Below are positions 53,001 through 60,267 of a stretch of DNA of 64,000 nucleotides, in pieces. The notes beneath the pieces were generated by a model. That model was given only the letters and a program-made list of their open reading frames with translations. It was not told the DNA's origin and ran no database searches. The position numbers and the translations under genes are program-made. The stretch is from CALFXN01 sp937957815. GTDB lineage: Bacteria > Synergistota > Synergistia > Synergistales > Aminobacteriaceae. Within the stretch, counting starts at the first letter, position 1, and every line of letters starts with the position of its first letter. The stretch covers positions 1-64,000 of the forward strand of contig DAIQNX010000007.1 of assembly GCA_036788195.1 (NCBI GenBank). Reading direction: 5' to 3'.

Positions 53001-54910
53001 GCAAGCTCGCCGATGTCCCTGATGTAACTCACGTCGTTCCTCGTGACGATGACGAGCGGAAAAGAGGCGTACGGGGCGGACAGGAGGATCTCCCGTCCAG
53101 CGTCGTCGCCGCTCGCGAGCGCCGGGATCATGTCGATCTCGCGGCGGGCGTAGGCATCGAGAACATCGGACCACGTGTCGCGTTTGCGATACTCGAAACG
53201 CAGCCCGGAACGCTCCGTGATGATCTTCAGGTAATCGGCGATCAGTCCGTCGAAGGCTCCGGATTCATCGACGACGGATATCGGCCTCCAGTCGACATCG
53301 CTGAAGGTCATCGGTCCGTGGGATTCGACAAATGCCCGTTCGGCGGGCGTGAGCGGAATTCGCCCGTCCTTCCGGACCGACGCGGACTTCTTCCCGGTCC
53401 ATTTTTCGTAGAGCCGCCGGACGTCGCTCTCCGGGATCAGCGCCATCCCACGACGAAGGATCGACGCGAGCAGCGGCTGATCCTTCCTGACCGCGACGTG
53501 CAGCCGCAGCGGACCGGCTCCCGCGATTCCGATATCGTCGCCGCGGACGAGTTCCTGTTCCCCGAGCCTCTCGCAGAGGAATTCGACCACGGGAACCGCG
53601 TCGACAACGACGTCCGCCTTCCCCCGTGCGACGGCCCAGACCGCCTCGCTCGAATCGGGAGTCTCGAACAGGTCGATCGAGGCGAAGCGATGAAGGATGT
53701 CCCGGAAAACGAACCCCCTCGTGACCGCGACGCGACGGCCGGAAAGATCCTTCACCGAGGTCACGCGGGGCGTTCCCCGGCTCGTGAACGGAGCGACCTC
53801 GACGGACGCGTACGCGGGCAGGAACGAGAGGAACTCCTCCCGTTCAGAAGTTGCCGCGACATTCAAAAGGACATCGAGATCCCCGGAGCGAATCATCGAG
53901 AAGAAATCGTTCCACTTTCCGTGAGTGACGAAACGGATGTCAAGCCCCGTCTTTTCCGCGAGCAGCATCATGTATTCGATCGAGAGTCCCTTCGGAATGC
54001 CGCCCTCACGGTAGTTCAGCGGCGCCCAGTCCTCCTCGTTCTGGACGCGGATCTCCCGCGTGTTCGCGAGAAAGGTCTGTTCCTCGTCGGTAAGCGCGGC
54101 CGCGAACTCGGCCGGGATCTGTCTCGCGTGACGGACGATCCACTTCTTCTCCAGTCCGTCGCGATCCCTGACGGAGATCTTTCCGAGCCCATCGTTGATG
54201 AGAGGAAGCAGGTCGGCTCTGTCCCGGGATACGGCGGCGCAGTAGACCTGCGAGAAGAGCGGCGCGGATTCGTCGAATGAGAAGATGTTCGAGAGGCGGT
54301 TTTGTCCCAGAAAGTAGTTCAGGCCGATCTTCGTCGACACGAAGACCTTGACGTCCCCACGCATCGCTGCGCGGAAGAGCGCGTCGAAGTCGTCGTAGAA
54401 CGCGATTCGCGAAGCCGGGAGACGGGCCCAGAGAAAATCCTGCGTATAGCCGCTGGTGGCGATGCCGACGATCAGTCCGGACGTGTCGTCGAGCGTCCGG
54501 ACGCGGCGGATCGCCGGGTGGGAGAACAGGAAGTAGTCGAGGCTCAGGATTGGGGCGGAAAACGCGAGGTACGATTCCCGCTCCGGCGTGCGGAAGACTC
54601 CGGCATGGATATCGGCGCTTCCCGTCCTGAGGTATTCGAGTGATTCGTTCAGTCCGGGGGCGCGCACGAGGTCGACGGACACTCCGGCCTTTTCCGACCA
54701 GAGCCGCCAGAAGTCTGCGAAGAGCCCCATCGCGTCCCCGGATTCGCTCTCGAACTTCAGCGGCGCGACGCCTGGGTTGTAGACAAAACTCAGCCGCGCT
54801 CCTCCCGACGTGGCGCCGGAATGCGTCGGAAACATCATGAAGGCCGCGAGCAGAAGAACGGCGAACAATGGAACGAACCGGCCGGAACGGGAACGGTCGC
54901 ATTTCCGCAT
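50090..54910 (-). CDS. BvgS-like hybrid sensor kinase with three solute-binding domains
   Basis: This 1606-residue phosphorelay protein has a signal peptide or anchor, then three tandem family 3 solute-binding domains (about 35-260, 285-510, 530-760). One membrane segment follows (near 775-795), then a coiled linker, HisKA (ANMSHEIRTPMNAIIGMSHL) and an ATPase domain (VLLNLVNNAVKFT, GGTGLGLSISRNLV). Receiver 1 (VFMDWMMPGMDG), receiver 2 (VLMDLQMPEMDG) and a C-terminal HPt domain (RMAHTIKGVAGTIGA) complete it. All phosphotransfer residues are present. AGGAGAGG precedes ATG 54910. Two response-regulator/HD-GYP genes follow, so ligand sensing should change cyclic-di-GMP levels. BvgS itself has two sensor domains, so three is unusual. 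Confidence 0.94.
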   Translation of the reverse strand: MRKCDRSRSGRFVPLFAVLLLAAFMMFPTHSGATSGGARLSFVYNPGVAPLKFESESGDAMGLFADFWRLWSEKAGVSVDLVRAPGLNESLEYLRTGSADIHAGVFRTPERESYLAFSAPILSLDYFLFSHPAIRRVRTLDDTSGLIVGIATSGYTQDFLWARLPASRIAFYDDFDALFRAAMRGDVKVFVSTKIGLNYFLGQNRLSNIFSFDESAPLFSQVYCAAVSRDRADLLPLINDGLGKISVRDRDGLEKKWIVRHARQIPAEFAAALTDEEQTFLANTREIRVQNEEDWAPLNYREGGIPKGLSIEYMMLLAEKTGLDIRFVTHGKWNDFFSMIRSGDLDVLLNVAATSEREEFLSFLPAYASVEVAPFTSRGTPRVTSVKDLSGRRVAVTRGFVFRDILHRFASIDLFETPDSSEAVWAVARGKADVVVDAVPVVEFLCERLGEQELVRGDDIGIAGAGPLRLHVAVRKDQPLLASILRRGMALIPESDVRRLYEKWTGKKSASVRKDGRIPLTPAERAFVESHGPMTFSDVDWRPISVVDESGAFDGLIADYLKIITERSGLRFEYRKRDTWSDVLDAYARREIDMIPALASGDDAGREILLSAPYASFPLVIVTRNDVSYIRDIGELAGRTVAAGRGYTAANYLRRHYPEIRIVETNDVAEGLLRVADGSAFAFVEHMAVAIEVMRDLGLSNLKIAGEAGYRFDHRIGVDLRFPEAVSIIDKVFASMTEQEHREIESRWMHVEYAKGIDYALVWKVTAGALFLLSLILFWNRRLSSEVSARKQAENELRHVVAELNRTGEELRVQIAERDRAKGRMQEMLADLEKARREAEEATKAKGDFLANMSHEIRTPMNAIIGMSHLALRTDLTPKQRDYVTKVNASAQNLLGIINDILDFSKIEAGKLDLERIDFELSGVLGNLANQVTMKAQEKGLELIFDVAPDVPGALVGDPLRLGQVLLNLVNNAVKFTERGEVVVSVACGRAGPDDATLNFAVSDTGIGMTEEQRNRLFRSFEQADASTTRRYGGTGLGLSISRNLVEHMGGSIGVESVPGKGSVFRFTAEFGLRKGQSSRVAAPEAVRGLKIMVVDDNATFREVMEHYLRGFSCDVFSAASGEAAVEKLRSDAFMGELPFDLVFMDWMMPGMDGIEAAKRIQQESTLERIPKIILVTGYGRDDVMEDAKRINLDGYLLKPVTQSLLFDAIMEAFGHPAEQGIEKGKRKIEAPDGLDERRGARLLLVEDNEINRQLATELLSSEGFFVDIAENGRIGVERVTEARRSSTPYDVVLMDLQMPEMDGFAAASEIRRREKAEVGPGGAATAVPIVAMTADAMAGVRERVLESGMDDYVTKPVDPADVLRTLVRWIRPGERTLPPEYAVPNPAVPEEEGNPCDLSSLSVVNSEIGLSRVSGNTKLYASLLGKFHRDYAGISGQIRSALSGGDTESALRMAHTIKGVAGTIGAPDLQRRAELLESALAVSSGLTDESALVPFEQELVRVIRDLDPVVACLAGEEASSAGGSEPGDVARLASMLERLLPEMRKRKPRPCREIMAEILAFSWPDGYSRSLVEMDALLGQYKFREAELRVTALLRVLSGEEAKDG

Positions 54911-55074
54911 CGGGCACCTCTCCTCGGAGACTGCGTCAGAATGCGTTCATGTTTCCCCGGGTTTCCGGAATACCGTGTCGTATAATCGCCTGTCTGCGGA
55001 CATACGAACCCTGTCAGTTGTATTCTATCAGAATCTTCGCTCTCCCGCTCCGTTTTTCCCTCGTTTTGTCCGCG

Positions 55075-56019
55075 TCAGGCCGTGAGCCGGCCTCCTTCGA
55101 CGACGACGCGGCCGTCGAGCCGCAGCGTCGGCTTGCGCATGACGCCGTCGATGTGAATTCCCGCGGCGACGGTTCCTCCGAACGTATCGTTGCTGCCGAG
55201 CGCGATGTGTACCGTCCCGTAGATCTTTTCATCCTCGAGAATCACGCCCGTGAAGCGTGCGCGGTCGTTCGTCCCGATGCCGAGCTCCGCGAGGTTGCGG
55301 GCCTTCGGATTGTCCCCGAGCTGCGCGAGGATCGTGGAGCCTCCCCTTCCCTCGATGCCGGCGAGAAGCCCGTCCCGGAACGTCAGCAGCAGCGGTTCGT
55401 CGAGGACGCCGAGCCCGACGAACGATCCGTCGATGACCACGGAGCCGTTCGCACTCCCTTCGACCGGCGCGATGTACGCCTCTCCCGAAGGGAGGTTGCC
55501 CGATTCGCCCCTGTTGCGATAGACGCCCGTGCTCGGATGCCCTTCGCGCCCGGCGAGGGACATCGAGAGAGAGTGTCCGCCCGTTATGATCTCGGCCGTT
55601 CCGGCGTGGGAAAGCAACTCAGTGTAGCGTTTCGTCACCGCTTCGACGATCGTGTAGTCGGCCGTGATCGGACCGTTGAAGTACATATCCCCGGTGATTC
55701 GCGGCATCGTCGCCACGCGGGCTCCCGCTTCGCACGCGCGCTTTCGCGCCTGCGTATGCGTCAGCGAGGCCCCGGTCGGGGCCACAACGACGTCGGCGGC
55801 CTTCATCGCGGCCGAGACGATGTCGTCCGGCTCAGCGCCGTTCCGTTCGGGAACGGGAATCCGGATCGCAGCCGTCTTCGCACCCAGGGCGCATCCCGCG
55901 AGAAACAGACTCTCGCCGATCTGCAATGTCGTCTCGTCGTAGACGACGACCAGCCGTTCGCCGGCGACAAGCCCCATATTGTCCTTCAGAAGCCGCTTCG
56001 ACACATCGACGAAATCCAT
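55075..56019 (-). CDS. Aminopeptidase T/NicX-like metalloenzyme
   Basis: The 314-residue protein resembles the family annotated as leucyl aminopeptidase (aminopeptidase T, M29-like). That family also includes NicX, 2,5-dihydroxypyridine dioxygenase. Typical motifs are ARNLAELGIGTND, TGVILEDEKIYGTVHIALG and FGGTVAAGIHIDGVM, with Glu, His and Asp as likely metal ligands. The protein could therefore be a peptidase or a ring-opening/lyase metalloenzyme. ATG 56019 is chosen for GGAGGGG ten bases upstream, rather than ATG 56040, which lacks a site. It is the last gene of the seven-gene OPT operon. Confidence 0.8.
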   Translation of the reverse strand: MDFVDVSKRLLKDNMGLVAGERLVVVYDETTLQIGESLFLAGCALGAKTAAIRIPVPERNGAEPDDIVSAAMKAADVVVAPTGASLTHTQARKRACEAGARVATMPRITGDMYFNGPITADYTIVEAVTKRYTELLSHAGTAEIITGGHSLSMSLAGREGHPSTGVYRNRGESGNLPSGEAYIAPVEGSANGSVVIDGSFVGLGVLDEPLLLTFRDGLLAGIEGRGGSTILAQLGDNPKARNLAELGIGTNDRARFTGVILEDEKIYGTVHIALGSNDTFGGTVAAGIHIDGVMRKPTLRLDGRVVVEGGRLTA

Positions 56020-56036
56020 ATTCCGAACGCCCCTCC

Positions 56037-56711
56037 TCATCCGATCAGTTCGCGAACGACGCGGGCGACGATGCCCCGCGCCAGGATCACGGGCCTGTCC
56101 GTCACTTCCCGGACCGCTTCCTGCATCGCAAGCGTATACCCCATGCAGTCCATGACCGTGAGATCGGCCCCCCATTCCTTCATCTCCGCCGCGGCCGCCC
56201 GAACGGCCCTTTCGGCATCCGCGTAGGGCGACGCCGGAACCACGCGAAGATCCGAGCAGACGCTCTTCCAGCGACGTCCGGATTGCGCGATCTGGTCGCG
56301 CGACGGCGTCAGGAACCCGACGCGCAATCCTTTCGCGACCGCCTCGACCGTATTGTACAGGATGCGTTGCGGACGCAGGAGCAGACCGTCGGTCGGGAAA
56401 TCCGGGAATTCTCCCGTGCAGAGCAGCAGAACGGTCGAAAGACCGTTGTCGAAATGCTCCGCGATCCTGGCTTCCACGCGGGGCGCGATATATTTTTCGG
56501 CGACCTGGATCGACGAACCGTCCGCCAGGCGCGTGACGAGAACGTAGTCTCCGGTCTCGGGGGCGAGAGACGCGATCTCGTCCCGGGAGAGTCCGTCGAG
56601 CGCGCCGGCCTCGACGATGTCGATTCCGTCGCCGAGAATCGCGCGCAGATCGGGCGTCACGTCCGTTCGCGGCGACTGTCCGATCGTCACCGTTCCGAGA
56701 ATCCGTTTCAT
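56037..56711 (-). CDS. AroM family protein
   Basis: The 224-residue protein has the AroM N-terminus KRILGTVTIGQSPRTDV. It also has a racemase-like fold with LLLCTGEFP and a second cysteine in VMDCMGYT, at the positions expected for a two-Cys active site. E. coli AroM is encoded near aroL but its function is not established. The two cysteines and fold suggest racemase or isomerase activity on an amino-acid derivative. It shares a 4-base ATGA overlap with the upstream gene and has GGAG upstream. Confidence 0.88.
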   Translation of the reverse strand: MKRILGTVTIGQSPRTDVTPDLRAILGDGIDIVEAGALDGLSRDEIASLAPETGDYVLVTRLADGSSIQVAEKYIAPRVEARIAEHFDNGLSTVLLLCTGEFPDFPTDGLLLRPQRILYNTVEAVAKGLRVGFLTPSRDQIAQSGRRWKSVCSDLRVVPASPYADAERAVRAAAAEMKEWGADLTVMDCMGYTLAMQEAVREVTDRPVILARGIVARVVRELIG

Positions 56712-57547
56712 CGGTCATTCTCCTTTCGAAGTTCGTCCCGATAACAGCACGCGAGATGATCCGCGCCGTTCGGTCCGCAGCGGAGGCACTCGTCGATGGA
56801 GCCGGCGACGCCGCTCGTCTCCGCTCCCCTGACACTCTCGAGAACCATCCGGAACGTCTCGAACCATCGGTCGTCGCCATCGACGACGAACGTCGCTCCG
56901 CCTTCGGCTCCCGAGACGCCGCCGCGTCCGATTACCCACGCGTCGCGCGCCCCGAGCGCGCGCAACGCCTCGGGTTCGCTCACGATCCGCCCGAAGAGGG
57001 GCACGAGTCCCACCGCCATGCCCATGGACCACACCGGCGCCTTTCGGCCGCAGGCTTTCATCGCCTCCGGCACGGAAGTCGGGGAGATCTTCTCGACTCC
57101 CGCGGCGATGATGCATCGCACCCCCTGCGACGGCAGGAGCGGCAGTATCCGTCCCGGCTCGCCGCCCATGAACCGCCCGGCCATCATCGCCGCGTTCCCG
57201 CAGGAGTCGACGATGTTGGCGCCGCAGACGACGACGTCGTCCGGGCCCATCTCGGCGGCGATCGCCTCAAGACGGCCATCTGCCGCTTCGGGACGCCCTC
57301 CGCGAAGCAACAGGGAGTGCGCCCCTTCGACGGTCCGGGCCGCCGCGACGGTCCCCCGGAGGGATATCCGTCCGGAAATCCGGAGCGGCGTCCCGGCCAG
57401 TTCTTCCGCGAGCGCCGAGACCGTCGTCCCGCCCTTGAGCAGGATCATCCCGTCCGCCAACGCGCGGCGCACTTCGGGAAGCGCGGCGATCCCCTTCGCG
57501 ATCAGTTTTTTGCCTTCCGCGACGGTAAGGGAAAACTGCGCTTTCAT
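56708..57547 (-). CDS. Conserved-looking protein of unknown function with C-terminal Cys cluster
   Basis: I do not recognise the family with confidence. The 279-residue protein is soluble. It contains MILLKGGTTVSALAEEL near residue 35, a glycine-rich middle with VVCGANIVDSCGNAAMMAGRF (about 105-125) and GRGGVSGAEGGATFVVDGDD (about 215-235). The tail has four Cys and one His within about 20 residues (CLRCGPNGADHLACC), resembling a metal or iron-sulfur site. The glycine motifs suggest a nucleotide or phosphate-binding fold. It lies one base after DUF1177 and overlaps AroM by four bases, so it must act in the same pathway. Confidence 0.75.
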   Translation of the reverse strand: MKAQFSLTVAEGKKLIAKGIAALPEVRRALADGMILLKGGTTVSALAEELAGTPLRISGRISLRGTVAAARTVEGAHSLLLRGGRPEAADGRLEAIAAEMGPDDVVVCGANIVDSCGNAAMMAGRFMGGEPGRILPLLPSQGVRCIIAAGVEKISPTSVPEAMKACGRKAPVWSMGMAVGLVPLFGRIVSEPEALRALGARDAWVIGRGGVSGAEGGATFVVDGDDRWFETFRMVLESVRGAETSGVAGSIDECLRCGPNGADHLACCYRDELRKENDR

Positions 57548-57548
57548 C

Positions 57549-58484
57549 TCATACGTCGCCCATTCCCTGAAGGTGCGTCATCGGGCCGTAGAGTTCGACC
57601 ATGCGGTCGTATTCGGTCGGATCGTAGAAAGACAGATTCCCTTCGCCGAAGGCCTTCGCGACCTCGATGACGAACCGGACGGCCGATTCGATATCGACCG
57701 GCTGCGACGCACCCGTCGCGCATCCGGGAACCGCCGACTCCGCCGTAAGCGCGACGCCGACAACCGGAGCCGACGTCGCCGTGCACGGCTGCAGGATGCT
57801 GTTCAGATGGTAGAGTCCGTTGCCGTACGGGGTGATGTCCTGCATCGACAGCGGGAAGACGACGGGGGCGCGCCCGGTCACGTACGACATGACGGAGAGC
57901 AGGTCCTCGCTGACGCGCATGATCCAGCCCTCCCTGACGGTCGGCGAGATGGCGAACCCGCGATGGTTGATGACCCGGTTGCCGCGCGTCGTATCCACGG
58001 AGAGGACCGCGTCGAGATTTCCGGACATCTCCTCCGCGTTCGCGATCGCCATGTTGATCGGAGAATCCATGAACGGGACGGGGTCGTGCGGGCGCGTCGG
58101 AGCGTTCGGACAGATGTGGGTCGATACGAAGACGTCACCTTTCAGGACGTCTCCGACGGCCGACATGCGGGCCAGCTTCATCGCCGTCGCCACGGCCGTG
58201 ACGGCTCCGTCTGCGTCCGACACCAGGCCGGTCCGCTCGGGTCTCGCCCCGATGCCGCCCAGTCGTCCGACGATTCCGAGCGTCGGGGCTGTTCCCCCCG
58301 ATATTCTGCCCGACGAACCGCGTACCCAGACCTTCACGAAGTCGGTGTTTCCTTTCGGTCCCGTGACGGTCCGCACGACGACGTCCGCCTCCCCCGCCTC
58401 CAGAATCGCCGCCCTGACGGATTCTCCCGTGACGACCGGAGAATCCAGAAGTTCCATGGCCTTCATGGTCCAGTAGAGAGACAT
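57549..58484 (-). CDS. DUF1177 family protein
   Basis: The 311-residue protein matches DUF1177, a family of unknown function. It has VTGPKGNTDFVKVWVRGSSG near the N-terminus, then GRLGGIGARPERTGLVSDADGAV, STHICPNAPTRPHDPVPFMDSP and a C-terminal PVVGVALTAESAVPGCATG. The conserved Asp, Glu and His residues would suit a metal-dependent hydrolase or deaminase; this is inference only. GGAG lies seven bases before the ATG. It lies between DUF917 and the unknown gene in the OPT operon. Confidence 0.85.
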   Translation of the reverse strand: MSLYWTMKAMELLDSPVVTGESVRAAILEAGEADVVVRTVTGPKGNTDFVKVWVRGSSGRISGGTAPTLGIVGRLGGIGARPERTGLVSDADGAVTAVATAMKLARMSAVGDVLKGDVFVSTHICPNAPTRPHDPVPFMDSPINMAIANAEEMSGNLDAVLSVDTTRGNRVINHRGFAISPTVREGWIMRVSEDLLSVMSYVTGRAPVVFPLSMQDITPYGNGLYHLNSILQPCTATSAPVVGVALTAESAVPGCATGASQPVDIESAVRFVIEVAKAFGEGNLSFYDPTEYDRMVELYGPMTHLQGMGDV

Positions 58485-58487
58485 GAA

Positions 58488-59585
58488 TTAGCTCCTTTCC
58501 CGGGATCCCCCGCGCGCATCGAAGGACAGGTACGCGAGAACGGGCTCCCCGACTATGCCCTCGACGGGCTCGAACAATTCCCTGCACCGCATCCCCGCTC
58601 CGAGAAGCAGGTTTCCGGACGGCGCGGCCAGAACGACGACGCGCATGTCGCGCCGAAGCTCCGCGGTCGTCACTGGAACTCCCGTCCCCGCGTCGAGCGT
58701 CATGATGAGGTCGGGGAACGTGTACCGGCGTTTTCCTCCGACGTCGAGCGTCATGTATTCGTTCCAGAAGGTCGCGGACACTCCCCCTTCGACCTCGATC
58801 CGGCCGTGGTCGAACCCGCCTTCGGTCGCGAGGTCGTACCGCACGACCGCGCCTTCCGCAACGACCGTTCCGCCGAGGAGCGCAGCCGCGGCGGCCGCGA
58901 CCGCTTCCCCGCCGAAACCGGCGTCGCGCATCGCGAATCCGACCTCGATCGCCCTCCGGACCCCGCCAGGCGCCGCGTGCCGTTTCGCGTACGACGCCGG
59001 TACCGGATTTCGGGCCACGGACACAAGTCCGCCCGCACGTACGGAACTCTGTCGTACGAGCGCCGATACCGCCTCCATCGGTCCCCTGAAGATCGCCTCG
59101 AGGTACGTCCCCTTCTCAGGATCCCCACCCGCCGCGGCCTGCACCGAGCGATACGCGGCGTCGCGATGGAGCCCCATCGAGCCCATGAGCCCCGTCGGAT
59201 GGGCGCGACCGTTGCACGGGGCGTCAACTACCGGTCGCCCGGTCATCGCGGCGGGAACCCATCCGTTGCAGATCGCGCTGCCACCGCATTCGTTCGTGAT
59301 GAGCCCGCCGACCGAGAGATCCTCGAAACGTTCGAGCATCGTCACGACGCGTCCCGCCGCCTCCGGCGAAGCGCAGGCGTCTCTCGCCGCCGGCGCCCCT
59401 ACGGCCGAACACGTCAGCAGCACGACTTCCGGATCGACATCGTCGATATCGACGAGGTTCACTCCCCCGAGGCGCACCGCCTCGACCGCGAGAAGGCGCC
59501 CCTTCTCCATGGATCCGCCGCCGCCGCCGCCGAGCAGGCACCCTCCGAGAATCGCGGCATCGATTTCTTCCCGTGTCAGTTTCAT
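58488..59585 (-). CDS. DUF917 family protein
   Basis: The 365-residue product belongs to DUF917, a family related to hydantoinase/oxoprolinase-type proteins and S-methyl thiohydantoin desulfurases. The N-terminus has REEIDAAILGGCLLGGGGGGS. Conserved motifs are GGLITNECGGSAICNG, PVVDAPCNGRAHPTGLMGSMG and FPDLIMTLDAGTGVPVTTAEL. It starts at ATG 59585 or GTG 59594, both with weak sites, and precedes DUF1177 by three bases. With a hydantoin-type racemase upstream it suggests breakdown of a cyclic amide such as a hydantoin or thiohydantoin. Confidence 0.85.
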   Translation of the reverse strand: MKLTREEIDAAILGGCLLGGGGGGSMEKGRLLAVEAVRLGGVNLVDIDDVDPEVVLLTCSAVGAPAARDACASPEAAGRVVTMLERFEDLSVGGLITNECGGSAICNGWVPAAMTGRPVVDAPCNGRAHPTGLMGSMGLHRDAAYRSVQAAAGGDPEKGTYLEAIFRGPMEAVSALVRQSSVRAGGLVSVARNPVPASYAKRHAAPGGVRRAIEVGFAMRDAGFGGEAVAAAAAALLGGTVVAEGAVVRYDLATEGGFDHGRIEVEGGVSATFWNEYMTLDVGGKRRYTFPDLIMTLDAGTGVPVTTAELRRDMRVVVLAAPSGNLLLGAGMRCRELFEPVEGIVGEPVLAYLSFDARGGSRERS

Positions 59586-59613
59586 ACCCTTCACCCGCGT
59601 TTCGTTCTCTACG

Positions 59614-60267
59614 TCAGCAGAGTGCGGCGCGCATGGCCGCTCCCGCCGCGATCAGCGGATCGATGACGACAAGCCCCGTCTGCTCCCGAAGCACGGCCGC
59701 GATTCCGATCGTCGCGAACCCCGTACACGCGAGCGCGAGCACCCGGGCGCCGCGATCCCTCATCAGGCGCGCCGAAGCGATCGTCCGTTCCCGTCCTCCG
59801 TGAGTCATGAGGTCGAGCGTCGACGACACCCCATCCGGACGTCCGGACGCAACCAGCGCGTCGCCGAGAATCGCGCGCATCTCTTCCGGGACGTCCTCCA
59901 TGATGCCGAGAACGCCCACCGCCGCCCCGAACGAACGGGCAAGATGCGCCGTCGCGATTCCCGCGCCGACGACCGGAACCGTGAGATCCCGCTGAAGCGT
60001 CCGTACGGCGGGATCTCCCGCACAGCTCACGAGAATCCCCCCGACCCCATCTCGTTCCATTTCGCGGGCAAGCGCGATCACTTTCGGAATCGCGAGGCGC
60101 TCCGTCCCGGAATCGTGGATCCCCTCGGGTTGGTCCGGAATGCAGCGGGACTCCACCCGAAGCCCCGGAAAGGTCCGTTCGAGGATGTCGCCGTGACGCC
60201 GGAGCAGCGACTCGTCGTCCGTGGTCAGGACCCGGATGAGGCCGACTTTCGCTTCGGTCACCACCAT
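59614..60267 (-). CDS. Asp/Glu/hydantoin racemase family protein
   Basis: The 217-residue protein is of the cofactor-independent two-cysteine racemase type. The first Cys is in ILVSCAGDPAV (about residue 80) and the second in VLALACTGFATIG (about 180), with VPVVGAGIATAHLARSFG between. It would invert an amino acid, hydantoin or malonate-like substrate. It overlaps the OPT transporter gene by 10 bases and has GGAGG about eight bases upstream. Confidence 0.9.
   Translation of the reverse strand: MVVTEAKVGLIRVLTTDDESLLRRHGDILERTFPGLRVESRCIPDQPEGIHDSGTERLAIPKVIALAREMERDGVGGILVSCAGDPAVRTLQRDLTVPVVGAGIATAHLARSFGAAVGVLGIMEDVPEEMRAILGDALVASGRPDGVSSTLDLMTHGGRERTIASARLMRDRGARVLALACTGFATIGIAAVLREQTGLVVIDPLIAAGAAMRAALC

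Noticed and set aside
50543..54280. 1245-codon plus-strand frame opposite the hybrid kinase
   Set aside because: It is an Arg/Asp-rich shadow with no binding site and no recognisable domain, while the minus strand has a complete multidomain kinase.
56796..59666. Long plus-strand frame opposite DUF1177/DUF917
   Set aside because: It is low-complexity Arg/Ser/Pro-rich antisense sequence. The minus-strand genes have family matches and binding sites.
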